The translations under genes and the position numbers were made by a program. This document shows, piece after piece, positions 6,019 to 15,788 of a stretch of DNA of 64,000 nucleotides (positions are counted from its first letter, which is position 1; every line of letters begins with the position of its first letter). The notes under the pieces are model-generated. The model had not been told where the DNA came from, searched no databases, and saw nothing but the letters and a program-made list of their open reading frames with translations. This stretch comes from Gemmatimonadaceae bacterium (GTDB lineage Bacteria; Gemmatimonadota; Gemmatimonadetes; Gemmatimonadales; Gemmatimonadaceae). Location: the NCBI GenBank assembly GCA_036003045.1, contig DASYSS010000017.1, forward strand, positions 186,001 to 250,000, read 5' to 3'.

Positions 6019-8655
6019 TCAGTGCGTCTTCCTCGCCTCGTCGGCCAGCCTGGCGAGCAGCGAGAGCGCATCCAGGGGCGTTAGCGTGTTGGCATCCACG
6101 CGGACGAGCTGTTCCACGACCGGGTGCGGCGCGCCGCCGAAAAGGCCGAGCTGGTCCGTCGGCGTCGCTTGCTGTTTGCCGACTGGCGTTGGGCCCGATG
6201 CCCCTCCGAGGCCGCGCACTAGCTGCTCTCCTTCGAGCAACGTCAGCACTCGCCGCGCGCGGTTGATTACTTCACCGGGCAAACCCGCGAGTCTGCCGAC
6301 CTCGATGCCATAGGACCGATCCGCGCCGCCCGGCTCGAGCCGATGGAGGAACAGGATCTGCTCGCCCGCCTCGCGCACCGCGACGTTGAAATTGCGCAGC
6401 GCGGTGAGCTCGTCGGCGAGTTGAGTCAACTCATGGTAGTGCGTGGCGAACACGGTCTTGCAGCGAATCGTGTCGTGGAGGTGCTCGGTCACCGCCCACG
6501 CGATCGACACACCGTCGTACGTCGCCGTGCCTCGGCCGATCTCGTCCAGCAATACGAGACTGCGCGCCGACGCTGTGTGCAGGATCGCGCTCGTCTCGCT
6601 CATCTCGACCATGAACGTCGATTGCCCGCGCACGAGATTGTCGCTCGCGCCGACGCGTGTGAAGATCCGGTCCACCACGCCGATGTGCGCCGCCGACGCC
6701 GGGACGAAGCTTCCCGCCTGCGCCATCAGCACGATCAGACCAATCTGGCGGAGAACGGTCGACTTGCCCGCCATGTTGGGCCCCGTGAGGATGATCACGC
6801 GTGCATCCTCGACGAGACGCAGGTCGTTCGGAATGAACTTGTCGCGCGGCATCATCCGTTCGACGACCGGGTGGCGCCCCGCCGCGATCTCGAGCTCGAA
6901 CGCGTCGGACACGACCGGCCTCACGTACCCCTCGCGCGCCGCGACGTCGGCGAGCGTCGCCAACACGTCCAATTCCGCGACCGTACGCGCGATCCGCTGC
7001 AATCGCGCGATCTCCACGCCCGCCGCGGCGCGAAGCGCGTCGAACAATTCGCGCTCGCGCGACTCGATGCGTTCGGCCGCGGTGAGGACGCGCTCCTCGT
7101 GTTCCTTGAGGGCGGGCGTCACGAAGCGCTCGCCCGACGTGATCGTCTGGCGGCGCTGATAGTCCTCGGGCACGAGGTGCAGGTTGGACCGCGTGACTTC
7201 TATGTAGTAGCCGAAGACCTTGTTGAATCCGACCTTGAGCGACGGGATGCCGGTTCGCGCGCGCTCGTCTGCCTGAATCTTCGCGATCGCGTCGCGTCCG
7301 CCGTCGCGGAGCTCGCGCAAGCCGTCCAGTTCAGCGTCGATGCCCACCGCGATCACCGCATCCTCACCGATCGCCAGCGGTGGACGCTCGACGAGGAACG
7401 TGCAGAGTCGCCGCGCGATTTCCGGCGCGTCGTCCCACGCCGCCGACATCTCGGCCAACCGTCCGGCCGCTGCAACTCGCTGTAGCGCCGACGCCACCGA
7501 GGGCAACGCGGCGAGCGAATCGCCGAGGGCGCGCAGCTCGCGCGGCGTGCTTCGCCGCGCCGCGGCTTTCGCGGCGAGGCGCTCCACGTCGCGCACGTCG
7601 TCGATGGCGTCGCGCATCGCTTCGCGCGCGATCGGATCGGCGACGAACCTGTCGACGCCGTCGAGCCGCCCGTCGATCGCGACACGATTCGTCAGCGGCG
7701 CGAGGATCCATTGTCGCAAGAGCCGCGCGCCCATCGGCGTGCCGGTGCGGTCGAGCACCGAGAGCAGCGTCCCCTCGGCTCCGCCACCGCGCAGCGACTC
7801 TACCAACTCGAGGTTGCGGCGGGTCATCTCGTCCAACGGCATCGCACCACCCGGCCGTTCGACGATCGGTCGCGCCAGTTGCGGCAGACCCGCGGGCTGC
7901 AGCTCGCGTAGATAGCGCAGCAACGCGCCGGCGGCTCCCACGACTGCACCATCCGACGCGCCGAGCCCGAAGCCTTCGAGCGACAACACAGTGTATTGCC
8001 TCGCGAGGTCTTCCGCGGCCAGCGGTGCGTCGAACTCCCACAGCTCGCGCTCGGTGACGAGCGCCTCACTGCGCGACGCCGGAAGACGCGCGCGCGAATC
8101 CGGCGGCACGAGAATCTCACGAGGCGCGAGACGCGCCATCAGCGGATCGAGATCGCCGAGCGTCGTATCGATCAGCCGCACTTCGCCCGTCGAAACGTCT
8201 GCCGCCGCCACGCCAACTCGCGCATCCGGGTTGAACGCTTCGCGTTCAGCCGCCACCAGAATCGCGCAGATGAAGTTGTTTCGCGTGCCGTCGAGCAGGT
8301 CGTCGGCGAGCGCGACGCCTGGAGTCACCGTCTCGATGACCTCTCGGCGAACGACGCCCTTGGCGAGCTTCGGGTCCTCCGTCTGCTCGCAGATGGCGAC
8401 CCGAAACCCTTGCTGGACGAGACGGCGCACGTAGTCACCGGCCGCCTTCACGGGAACGCCGGCCAACGGCACGTCGGCGGCGCCGCCATTGTTGCGTGAG
8501 GTCAGCGTGAGCCCGAGGACGCGCGACGCCGTTTCAGCGTCGTCGTAGAACATCTCGTAGAACTCGCCCATGCGAAAAAACAGGATCGCGTTCTGATGCC
8601 GTCCTTTGATCTCGCGATACTGCTGCATGAGTGGCGTCTGCGCGGACGTCGACAT
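6019..8655 (-). CDS. mutS: DNA mismatch repair protein MutS
   Basis: 878 aa, the normal length for MutS, which binds mismatches and small loops and starts repair with MutL. The N-terminus TPLMQQYREIKGRHQNAILFFRMGEFYEMF includes the mismatch-reading Phe-x-Glu (FYE). Walker A is TGPNMAGKST, the MutS signature follows (STFMVEMSETS, LVLLDEIGRGTATYDG), and a helix-turn-helix dimer region (GIEVGRLAGLP) lies near the C-terminus. The start at 8655 matches the family; the frame stays open upstream through the SPOR gene but that extension has no homology. Only 5 bases separate it from the SPOR gene stop, so co-transcription is likely. Confidence 0.97.
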   Translation of the reverse strand: MSTSAQTPLMQQYREIKGRHQNAILFFRMGEFYEMFYDDAETASRVLGLTLTSRNNGGAADVPLAGVPVKAAGDYVRRLVQQGFRVAICEQTEDPKLAKGVVRREVIETVTPGVALADDLLDGTRNNFICAILVAAEREAFNPDARVGVAAADVSTGEVRLIDTTLGDLDPLMARLAPREILVPPDSRARLPASRSEALVTERELWEFDAPLAAEDLARQYTVLSLEGFGLGASDGAVVGAAGALLRYLRELQPAGLPQLARPIVERPGGAMPLDEMTRRNLELVESLRGGGAEGTLLSVLDRTGTPMGARLLRQWILAPLTNRVAIDGRLDGVDRFVADPIAREAMRDAIDDVRDVERLAAKAAARRSTPRELRALGDSLAALPSVASALQRVAAAGRLAEMSAAWDDAPEIARRLCTFLVERPPLAIGEDAVIAVGIDAELDGLRELRDGGRDAIAKIQADERARTGIPSLKVGFNKVFGYYIEVTRSNLHLVPEDYQRRQTITSGERFVTPALKEHEERVLTAAERIESRERELFDALRAAAGVEIARLQRIARTVAELDVLATLADVAAREGYVRPVVSDAFELEIAAGRHPVVERMMPRDKFIPNDLRLVEDARVIILTGPNMAGKSTVLRQIGLIVLMAQAGSFVPASAAHIGVVDRIFTRVGASDNLVRGQSTFMVEMSETSAILHTASARSLVLLDEIGRGTATYDGVSIAWAVTEHLHDTIRCKTVFATHYHELTQLADELTALRNFNVAVREAGEQILFLHRLEPGGADRSYGIEVGRLAGLPGEVINRARRVLTLLEGEQLVRGLGGASGPTPVGKQQATPTDQLGLFGGAPHPVVEQLVRVDANTLTPLDALSLLARLADEARKTH

Positions 8656-8660
8656 CGTCG

Positions 8661-9605
8661 TCACTTGTCGTCTGAACCGATTTCCGTGACGATCGCGCTG
8701 AGCTTCTTCGCCTTGAGTTGCGTCTGCGCGGCCATCGCGGCGCCGCGCGTTTCGTACCGTCCCACGCGAACGCGGAACGGCTTTGTCGCACCGACGATGC
8801 GCGCGGTCACGCCGCGCGCCGCGAGCCGGGTCACGAGCCGCGTCGCCTCTGTCTTCGTTTGATAGGCGGCGATTTGGAGCGTGTAGCGGCCCGCCGACGG
8901 CGCCGCCGCGGGCTCGCCGCGGGTCGGCGTCGTGTCTCTGACCGTCGCCGGCGGCGGCGACCCTGGCGGGTAGGCGATCGGGACACGCGATCCGACGCTG
9001 ACGTCGTTCGCCGTGCACCGGCCCGCGTAATAGCCAAGCTGATTTCGAAGCTCGACGGCGCTCGCCGGCGCCGCATTCGTCGCATCTCGCCACGCCCTGC
9101 ATCCACGGGGGATGTCGTTCTGGTCGAACAGCAGACGCACGAGCATCAGCCCCGCGCGGGGGCGTTCGGGATGCGACGGGGCCTCGAGCATGAAACGCTC
9201 GAGGTGCCCGGCGGCCGCGGCGCGGTCGCCACGAGCCGATTCCACCTGCGCGAGTTGCAACAGAGCGTCGCCGACGTGCGGTCCAAACCAGTAGTCGACG
9301 ACGAGGCGGCGGTAATCGCGCTCGGCATCCGACGGAGTGGCCGCCAACGCCGCGCGCCAGTACAGCGCCTCGGCGTACATCGGCGAGTCCGGCGGCGACG
9401 CCGCGATCATCGAGTCAACGAGAACCCGCCCCGCCGCGCCGTTACCGCTCTTCACCAGAGTCCGCGCGCGCGCGAACACCGAATCTGCCGCGGGCGTGAT
9501 CGCGTTCCCCTGCGCGGCGACGTTCTGCGCGCGGACCGACGATCCCGCCGCGAGCAGCAACAGAGCCCCGAACCATCGAACGAGCGAGCGCGATCTCAGC
9601 GTCAT
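8661..9605 (-). CDS. Secreted TPR-like protein with C-terminal SPOR domain
   Basis: 314 aa. It has a signal peptide (residues 1-27, ending near VRAQ), then helical repeats resembling TPR units (about 45-190: ALYWRAALAATPSDAERDY, LLQLAQVESARGDRAAAAGHL). A Pro/Thr-rich linker precedes the SPOR domain (YTLQIAAYQTKTEATRLV ... FRVRVGRYETRGAAMAA). SPOR domains bind denuded peptidoglycan at division sites, so an envelope or division role is likely. It sits between holA (10 bases upstream) and mutS (5 bases downstream). Confidence 0.85.
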   Translation of the reverse strand: MTLRSRSLVRWFGALLLLAAGSSVRAQNVAAQGNAITPAADSVFARARTLVKSGNGAAGRVLVDSMIAASPPDSPMYAEALYWRAALAATPSDAERDYRRLVVDYWFGPHVGDALLQLAQVESARGDRAAAAGHLERFMLEAPSHPERPRAGLMLVRLLFDQNDIPRGCRAWRDATNAAPASAVELRNQLGYYAGRCTANDVSVGSRVPIAYPPGSPPPATVRDTTPTRGEPAAAPSAGRYTLQIAAYQTKTEATRLVTRLAARGVTARIVGATKPFRVRVGRYETRGAAMAAQTQLKAKKLSAIVTEIGSDDK

Positions 9606-9615
9606 GATTCGCGAA

Positions 9616-10683
9616 TCAAGCGGCGCGCCGTCCGGGGCGCGCACTGCACAATAGAAGGACCAGTGTCGCGAGCACTTGCTCGTCCGAGGATACTCTGCTG
9701 TCCTTGAGGGTCTTGTCGGCCTCGAGCAGCGCGTCCAACGCGGCGTCGATCGCCGCGGGCGACCAGCGCTCGGCCTCGCGCACGCAGGTCGAGACGAACT
9801 CGCCCCACGAACGTCCGGTGAACACGGATCCGGATTCCTTGAGCAGCGAAAACAGATCCTGGGTCAGCTTCCCCGCGTGCGAGCCTCGTTCACGCGCCGC
9901 CTGCGCCCACGCGATCGCGAAAGTCTGGGCGGCGAGCGCCATCACCGTGGTGACGGCGCTGGCTTTCGGTTGTTGCATCACGGTGTCGAGCATCCCCACT
10001 GCAGCCACGGCGTCGCGGCGCGCCACCGCATCGAGGAAATCGCCGAGCGTTTCCCCGGGTCGGATACCCACGACCGCGGACACAGCGATCTCGTCGATCG
10101 TCGCTCCGCCGGTGAACGCGGCCAGCTTGTCGAGCTCTACGCGCAGCTGCGCCAGCTCCGTGCCGACCGCTTCCTGGAGCAGTGTGACGGCGCCGCTCGT
10201 GATGGAGGCGTGCAGATCGTGCTCGACGTAATATGAGATCCAGCGTGGAATCCGCGCGCCGCTGAGCGGCGCGAACTCGATCCCCGTCGTCGTCGATAGA
10301 AGCGCTTTGTCCGGCTTCACGCCGGCCGGCGCAACGAGCACCACCAGCGCGTCGGGGGCGGGCCGGTCGAGGTAGGCGTCGAGGATCGCCCTCGCGTCCT
10401 TCTTCAACGCGTTCACCTCTCGCACGACCACGGCGCGCCGCTCGGCCATCATCGGAGGCGTGCTGGCGATGGAGCCGAGAGTCGTCGCGTCGACCTCACT
10501 CCCGCGCAAGAACTCGAGATTGAAGTCTCGCGTCGCCGGCTCGATCGCGGCGTCGATCAGCCGACGCAGCTCCTCGTTCTTGAGGTAGTCGTCGTCGCCG
10601 TAGAAATAGTAGGCCGGATCGAAGGAGCGCTCTTTGGCCGCGGTGCGCAGCACCTTTGCGTCAGCGGCGGGGGGCGGCGACAT
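9616..10683 (-). CDS. holA: DNA polymerase III delta subunit
   Basis: 355 aa clamp-loader subunit that opens the beta clamp. It shows the family order: an N-terminal AYYFYGDDDYLKNEELRRLI (resembling xYLxxGxxxxL), a DNALKKDARAILDAYL-type strand-helix, the IPRWISYYVEH segment, and a C-terminal helical collar domain with LALxRLLxA-like packing. As usual for delta, there is no functional Walker A. The start at 10683 has a TATATT-like -10 element only about ten bases upstream. The clamp gene dnaN is also in this window. Confidence 0.88.
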   Translation of the reverse strand: MSPPPAADAKVLRTAAKERSFDPAYYFYGDDDYLKNEELRRLIDAAIEPATRDFNLEFLRGSEVDATTLGSIASTPPMMAERRAVVVREVNALKKDARAILDAYLDRPAPDALVVLVAPAGVKPDKALLSTTTGIEFAPLSGARIPRWISYYVEHDLHASITSGAVTLLQEAVGTELAQLRVELDKLAAFTGGATIDEIAVSAVVGIRPGETLGDFLDAVARRDAVAAVGMLDTVMQQPKASAVTTVMALAAQTFAIAWAQAARERGSHAGKLTQDLFSLLKESGSVFTGRSWGEFVSTCVREAERWSPAAIDAALDALLEADKTLKDSRVSSDEQVLATLVLLLCSARPGRRAA

Positions 10684-10716
10684 GCCCGAGAATATATGCC
10701 GCCGCGCGGAGCTCCG

Positions 10717-10745
10717 AAAAGAAAAAGGCCGGCTCCTCGCCGACC
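10717..10745 (-). terminator. Intrinsic terminator after the anti-sigma gene
   Basis: Read on the minus strand: GGTCGGC, loop GAGGA, GCCGGCC (one G-U pair), then TTTTTCTTTT. It separates the sigma/anti-sigma unit from holA. Confidence 0.75.
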
Positions 10746-10774
10746 GCTTCCCGCGCCTGCCGCAACCGAGTGTG

Positions 10775-11347
10775 TCAGCGTCCTTCGGACGACTGAAGCT
10801 CCATACTCGCGAATCGAACCGGGGCCTCGCCGGCCATCAGCATCGCGGGCCAAAACGGGATTCCCATCGGCACGGCGGCGACGTACGCCGCATTCGCGAG
10901 CGGCGTGGCCTCGGGCGCCGCAATGGCCGTGAAACTGAGATCAGGTGACGAATCGGCCGCTTGGGCGACGGGAGCGGCCGCGACCTGCGTCGGAACGACG
11001 TAATGCGCCGTTCGCATCGACATCACGACGACAACGACGATGCCCGCCGCGACCGCGGCGAACGTGCTCATCGCCGGCATCGAGAAGAACAGAGAACTGC
11101 GCGGGGCGTAACGTAGCGACGGGCCGACCTCGGTCAGTCTTGCGTTCAGGCGGACCATAAAATCGGCCGACGGCTCGATGGTCGGAAGGTTGTGCACGAG
11201 CATCAGGCTTCGCCGCACGGCGGTATCTTGACGCGCGCACGAGGGGCAGCGGCCGAGGTGCGCTCGCATCCCTTCCATGTCGACGGCCGCCAGCAGGTCG
11301 TCGACGTACGCCACGTGTTTGCTTCGAAACTCGCGACAGTCCATCAA
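10775..11347 (-). CDS. Membrane anti-sigma factor with zinc-binding N-terminus
   Basis: 190 aa. The N-terminus has a ZAS-type motif: Cys4, then HLGRCPSC giving H30-x3-C34-x2-C37. A single transmembrane helix spans about residues 89-111 (FAAVAAGIVVVVVMS), followed by about 80 residues outside the membrane that are Ala/Pro-rich. This is the layout of anti-sigma factors that hold ECF sigma factors at the membrane. It lies 187 bases downstream of an ECF sigma gene on the same strand, which is its probable target. Confidence 0.85.
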   Translation of the reverse strand: MMDCREFRSKHVAYVDDLLAAVDMEGMRAHLGRCPSCARQDTAVRRSLMLVHNLPTIEPSADFMVRLNARLTEVGPSLRYAPRSSLFFSMPAMSTFAAVAAGIVVVVVMSMRTAHYVVPTQVAAAPVAQAADSSPDLSFTAIAAPEATPLANAAYVAAVPMGIPFWPAMLMAGEAPVRFASMELQSSEGR

Positions 11348-11534
11348 AGTGCTCGGAGGCTGGTACCGCAGAAGTGGTGTTCGTCAGTCGGTACCCTGCG
11401 AACCAGAGGCGGTTCCAGAATACGGCGGTCTCAGGAGAGACGCGAGACCCGCAGAATGCGAAACGGGCGAGGCCGAGTTGGCGCCGCCCGCTTCTCCCCT
11501 CCATCTATCGTACAGCCGACCTCGAGTCTCGACG

Positions 11535-12167
11535 CTAATCGATCTTCGGCTCGATGATCGACGCAAAGGCGTTGCGCGCCCTGTTCAGCCGTGACTTTAC
11601 CGTTCCCAAGTTGCAGTCCGTGATCTCGGCAATCTCCTCGTACGACTTCCCCTCCAGTTCGCGGAGCACAAACACCTGCCGGTGATGCTCCGGAAGCCGA
11701 GCCACGGTCTCCTCCACGAGAGCCCGCAGATGCCGGCGACGGAACATGTCGTCGGGGCGAGCGGTCGTGTCTTCGAATTGCAGCGGACGCTCTTCATCGT
11801 CCCAGTTGGCCTTGATGGTCTGGAACAGGACCAACGGATTGCGGGAACGATTGCGGAGCTCGTTCTTCGCCAGGTTCGACGCGATCGTGTAGACCCACGT
11901 CGAGAACTTCTTCGTCCGGTCGAATCGGTGCAGATGTCGGTACACCCGGATGAAGACCTCTTGCACGAGATCCTCGGCCCGCTCCCGGTCCCCGATCGTC
12001 CGGTAGATGAAGTTGAGAAGCCGCGTCTGGTACCGCTCGACCAGCTCGGTAAAGGCGCGCTCCTCGCCCCCGAGAAACGCTCCGACGACGGACGCATCGT
12101 CCAGCGTCTGGAGTCTTTGACGTGCCGCGCCAGCCAACGGCGCCCGTTTGATTGCGACTTCAGCCAT
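11535..12167 (-). CDS. RNA polymerase ECF sigma factor (RpoE-like)
   Basis: 210 aa. Sigma region 2 is clear (FTELVERYQTRLLNFIYRTI, AEDLVQEVFIRVYRHLHRF, KFSTWVYTIASNLAKNELRN), as is region 4 (LPEHHRQVFVLRELEGKSYEEIAEI then LGTVKSRLNRARNAF). Regions 1 and 3 are missing, as expected for group 4 factors. The start at MAEVAIKR (12167) has a purine-rich AAGGGGG about 10 bases upstream. The downstream membrane anti-sigma gene suggests release in response to an envelope signal. I could not find a convincing autoregulated ECF promoter in the 287 bases upstream. Confidence 0.93.
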   Translation of the reverse strand: MAEVAIKRAPLAGAARQRLQTLDDASVVGAFLGGEERAFTELVERYQTRLLNFIYRTIGDRERAEDLVQEVFIRVYRHLHRFDRTKKFSTWVYTIASNLAKNELRNRSRNPLVLFQTIKANWDDEERPLQFEDTTARPDDMFRRRHLRALVEETVARLPEHHRQVFVLRELEGKSYEEIAEITDCNLGTVKSRLNRARNAFASIIEPKID

Positions 12168-12454
12168 GGTAGCAGTGCCCCCTTGGCACCTCATTGAAGG
12201 GTACGACCGGACGAACAGGAGAGATTCGATCGCGGCCCTCAGGAACCATCACTTCTCGCCCATCCAAAGGGGCAGGTGCCATGCCGGGGGTTCCCAGAAT
12301 CTTGGCACGTTTTAAGCCTTTGGATATCAATGACTTGGATCGACACCGGCCGGTCCGGCCCGGATTCCCCTATGTCCACAATACGTGACGGAACCGTCGG
12401 ATCCGGCGCGTTTCGTTGTCCTTCTTTTGACACAGCACCGACGGCGCGGGTTGC

Positions 12455-13015
12455 TCAGCGACCGGCTCGGAACCCTGCGGCGTAGAGGATTGAGAGCGCC
12501 GTTTTCGCGTCGTTGATCCGCCCCTCTTGGATCAACTCGAGCGCGCGGGAGAGGGTCATTGTCTCGACCGTCATGAACTCGTCGGGTTCGTGCGCGGTTG
12601 ACCCGCGCTCGAGCCCCGTGGCCAGAAAGACGTGGATGCGCTCGTCCGTAAAGCCAGGCGTCGTGAACATCGTGAACATGAAGTCCAACCGGGAGGCGGC
12701 GCATCCGGTCTCTTCACGAAGTTCTCGAACGGCGCAGTCCCGCGGATCCTCGCCCGGCTCGAGACGGCCGGCGGGAATCTCGTACAGAAAATCACCGGCC
12801 GCGTATCGATACTGACGCAGCAAGAGGATCTGCGGATCTTCGCCGTCGACGTCGCTGACGAACGGGACGATCGCGCTCGCCCCGGGATGGCGAATGATGT
12901 CCAGTTCTCCGACCGACCCATCAGGAAAGCGAACCGTATCCCGGTCGACCGCGATGATTTTGCCGGTGTACTTGCGCTCGGTCCCGACCTGACCGGCGCT
13001 TTCGAGCGGTGTCAT
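12455..13015 (-). CDS. Nudix hydrolase, ADP-ribose pyrophosphatase type
   Basis: 186 aa. The Nudix box is complete (GRLEPGEDPRDCAVREL followed by REETG), and the preceding strand LLLRQYRYAAGDFLYEIPAG is the hallmark of ADP-sugar pyrophosphatases. It hydrolyses nucleoside diphosphate sugars such as ADP-ribose in the cytoplasm. The ATG at 13015 overlaps the stop of the upstream M16 gene (ATGA), so it is the third gene of an M16-M16-Nudix operon. Confidence 0.92.
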   Translation of the reverse strand: MTPLESAGQVGTERKYTGKIIAVDRDTVRFPDGSVGELDIIRHPGASAIVPFVSDVDGEDPQILLLRQYRYAAGDFLYEIPAGRLEPGEDPRDCAVRELREETGCAASRLDFMFTMFTTPGFTDERIHVFLATGLERGSTAHEPDEFMTVETMTLSRALELIQEGRINDAKTALSILYAAGFRAGR

Positions 13016-14403
13016 TCGATGCGCTGGCCCGTGGCGTCGTACAGCGAGACCGGCCCGAACTCGAGCGTCGTGAGCCGCTCTCGTATCACCGACGGATCGC
13101 CGACGGCGACGAGTTGCAGCGCCTCGGGGTGCAAGTGCTGTCGCGCGGCTTCGAGGATCTGATCGCGCGTCACCGCCCGCACGCGCTCTCGATACCGGTC
13201 GTAATAGTCCTCCGGCAAACCGTGCACGACGAGGATCGACAACGCCGCCGCGATCGCCGCCGTCGTCTCGAACCGAATGGGAAAAACGCCGTCGAGGTAA
13301 CTCGTCGCAAGCGACAGCTCGTCCTCGCCCACGCGGTCGGCGCGAATCCGGTCGATCTCGATCAGCACCTCGCGCGCGGCCGCATCGGTGATGTCGGACC
13401 GCACGGCGGTCTGAACGAGGAACGGCCCGGCTTGACGTCTCCAGTCGAACACCGAGAAGGCGCCGTACGTGTAGCCGTGCGCTTCGCGCAGATTCAAGTT
13501 GATGCGCGAGTTGAACAGCCCGCCGAGAATCGCGTTCATCACGTTCACGGCGAAGAAGTCCGGATGGTTGCGCGGAATTCCGATGTGTCCGATGCGCAGC
13601 TCCGATTGCGGCGCGTCCGCCTTCGCCACGATGTGCACCGCTCGGCCAAGGCGCGACGGTGACGCGTCTGCCGCGATTTTTTGCGGTTTGCTTCCGGACC
13701 ACCCACCAAGCGTCGAACGCGCCAGCTCTTCGGCGCGATCCGCGGTCACGTCGCCGACGACGATGACGGTCGTCGCGCCCGGAGCGTAGCGCGATTCATA
13801 AAACGCCCGGAAGTGCGACCGCTCGAGGCCCGCTACGCTTGCTTCGTCGCCGCCATCGGGCCGCGCATAGCGCGATGACGGCGTATAGAGAAACTGCGTG
13901 AACAGCTCATCGGCCAAGCCCCGCGGCTCGGCTCGCAGTTGGAGCAGCTCCGCTTCGCGCTCAGCCTTGAGTCGGTCGACTTCGCGCTGCGGGAATGCCG
14001 GCGAGCGCAGCACTTCGCCGAGCAGATCGAACGCGGCGGGCAGCCGGTCCGACGTCACGGTCATCGTCAACGCCGCTTCGTCCCAATCAGCCTCAGCGTC
14101 AATCGAAGCGCCCAACCGCTCGAACCGCTCGGTAAGCTCGGCTCCGTCGTATTTGTCCGTGCCCTCGAGCATGAGCTTCGCGCCGAGCCGGGCGACACCT
14201 TCGCGCCCCGCCGAATCGCAGACGGCGCCCGCGTCTATGACGACCGCCACCGTCACCAACGGCAGTTTTGTAACCGGCGCCACGATGAGCTCGAGGCCAT
14301 TCTCGAGCCGGCGGCGAACGAACCGCGGAAAGTGGTAGTCGCGGCGTGGTCCCGGCGCCGGGCGCGGCGACTTTCGAGGCTGCTGTGCCGTGGGCGCGCT
14401 CAT
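13012..14403 (-). CDS. M16-family peptidase homolog, non-catalytic subunit type
   Basis: 463 aa. It has the two M16 half-barrel repeats, but the HxxEH zinc motif is absent: the matching place reads GVARLGAKLM. The second-half arginine/tyrosine pair is present (LGGLFNSRINLNLREAHGYTYG). In two-subunit M16 proteases this Arg-Tyr subunit pairs with an HxxEH subunit, which here is the directly upstream gene (ATGA overlap). No clear signal peptide; the N-terminus is Pro/Arg-rich. Confidence 0.88.
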   Translation of the reverse strand: MSAPTAQQPRKSPRPAPGPRRDYHFPRFVRRRLENGLELIVAPVTKLPLVTVAVVIDAGAVCDSAGREGVARLGAKLMLEGTDKYDGAELTERFERLGASIDAEADWDEAALTMTVTSDRLPAAFDLLGEVLRSPAFPQREVDRLKAEREAELLQLRAEPRGLADELFTQFLYTPSSRYARPDGGDEASVAGLERSHFRAFYESRYAPGATTVIVVGDVTADRAEELARSTLGGWSGSKPQKIAADASPSRLGRAVHIVAKADAPQSELRIGHIGIPRNHPDFFAVNVMNAILGGLFNSRINLNLREAHGYTYGAFSVFDWRRQAGPFLVQTAVRSDITDAAAREVLIEIDRIRADRVGEDELSLATSYLDGVFPIRFETTAAIAAALSILVVHGLPEDYYDRYRERVRAVTRDQILEAARQHLHPEALQLVAVGDPSVIRERLTTLEFGPVSLYDATGQRIE

Positions 14404-15713
14404 TCGATCGCCGCCGCGGCTCCAGATCCCACGAGTTCCTCAGACGACGCGTCGCGCGGCACGTACACGAGGCTCGCGCGGTTGTTCTCGCCCAATCGTT
14501 CGCGGATGAACGCGTTCACGGCCTTTGCCGTCACCGCGCGATAACGGTCCACCTCGTCGTTCACCTTCGTCGGATCGCCGAGATATGTAGCGAACAACGA
14601 GATTCGGTCGGCGCGCTCGGCCGCTTGCTGCATCGCCGAGACGAACATCGTCTGGATGACGGCGATCGCCCGCTCGACATCCTCGTCGGATACTCCGTCT
14701 CGCATGACGGCGTCGATCTCGTTCGCGACGTCGCGCTCGAGTTGGTCGGCCGAGATTCCCGGCCGCGCCGTCGCGTCGACGACGAGCAGATCCATTCCCT
14801 TCGACAAGTCGTACGTGAAGGCCGTCACTTCGGCGGCGACTTGCCGCTCGCGCACGAGGCGCCGCCGCAAGAGGCTCGCGTTCCGGAGTCCCAGCACTGC
14901 GCCGCACGTGCTCGCAGCGTAGTACTCCTTCGTCCCGAAGACCGGCGAGCGAAACGCCAAGAACAGTCGCGGCAGCATGATGTCGTCGGCGACGACTTCA
15001 CGGCGCCACTCACCGAACACAGGCGGGAGCGACATGTCAGGCAGTGGCGGCTTCCCCGCGCCGCGCGGAATCTCGCCGAAATGCCTTTCGACGAGTCGCC
15101 GCGCCTCGGCAGGCTCGAAGTCGCCCGCGATCGACAAGACCGCGTTGTCGGGGGTGTAGTAGGTGGCGAAGAACTGCTCGACGTCGCCGAGGCTCGCCGC
15201 CGTCAAGTCCTCCATCGAGCCCATGAGCGAGTGATGAAACGGGTGCTCGGGCGGAAAGCAGAGAGCGGGGAGCTTTTCCATCCACGAGCCGTACGGCTGG
15301 TTGTCCATCGACCAGCGGCGTTCGTTCATCACGACGTCGCGCTGCGTGTCGAGCTTCTGCTGCGTCATCGCGGGCAGCAGCTTGCCCATGCGGTTCGCTT
15401 CCAGCCACAGTGCCAGTTCGAGCTGGTTCGATGGCAGCGTTTCGAAATAGTTGGTGCGCTCGAGCCAGGTGGATCCGTTGAGCGTTCCGCCCGCGCGCTG
15501 CACGAGCTCGAAGTGCTCGTTCGCCTCGACGTCGGCCGAACCCTGGAACAACATGTGCTCGAACAGATGCGCGAACCCTGTGCGACCGGGCGGCTCGTTC
15601 GCTGAACCGACGTGGTACCAAAGATTCACCGCGACGATCGGCGCCGTATGATCTTCGGACAGGCTCACAAATAGTCCGTTCGGCAACCGAAGGGTTTCGA
15701 TCGGAATGCGCAT
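14400..15713 (-). CDS. M16-family zinc peptidase, catalytic subunit
   Basis: 437 aa from MRIPIETL. The inverted zinc motif HLFEH is at residues 49-53, followed by the distal glutamate region (DVVMNERRW, near 122-130). A typical GRTGFAHLFEHMLFQGS context and the second M16 domain follow. It probably forms a heterodimer with the next gene. An ATG five codons upstream is possible. The divergent hydrolase gene begins 75 bases away. Confidence 0.92.
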   Translation of the reverse strand: MRIPIETLRLPNGLFVSLSEDHTAPIVAVNLWYHVGSANEPPGRTGFAHLFEHMLFQGSADVEANEHFELVQRAGGTLNGSTWLERTNYFETLPSNQLELALWLEANRMGKLLPAMTQQKLDTQRDVVMNERRWSMDNQPYGSWMEKLPALCFPPEHPFHHSLMGSMEDLTAASLGDVEQFFATYYTPDNAVLSIAGDFEPAEARRLVERHFGEIPRGAGKPPLPDMSLPPVFGEWRREVVADDIMLPRLFLAFRSPVFGTKEYYAASTCGAVLGLRNASLLRRRLVRERQVAAEVTAFTYDLSKGMDLLVVDATARPGISADQLERDVANEIDAVMRDGVSDEDVERAIAVIQTMFVSAMQQAAERADRISLFATYLGDPTKVNDEVDRYRAVTAKAVNAFIRERLGENNRASLVYVPRDASSEELVGSGAAAAIE

Positions 15714-15788
15714 CGGTCTAAATTGCACTCATCAAGTGGGCACTGGAACCCTGACGAGAGTTTACTCGTCGAGCCGAAGCGGTCGCAC

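Noticed and set aside
7364-8057. Several overlapping frames within mutS on both strands
   Set aside because: All are shadows of the intact mutS frame, with unusual Arg-rich composition.
12195-12454. Autoregulated ECF promoter (GGAAC-type -35) upstream of the sigma gene
   Set aside because: A GGAACC occurs on the minus strand, but no suitable -10 follows at 16-17 bases.
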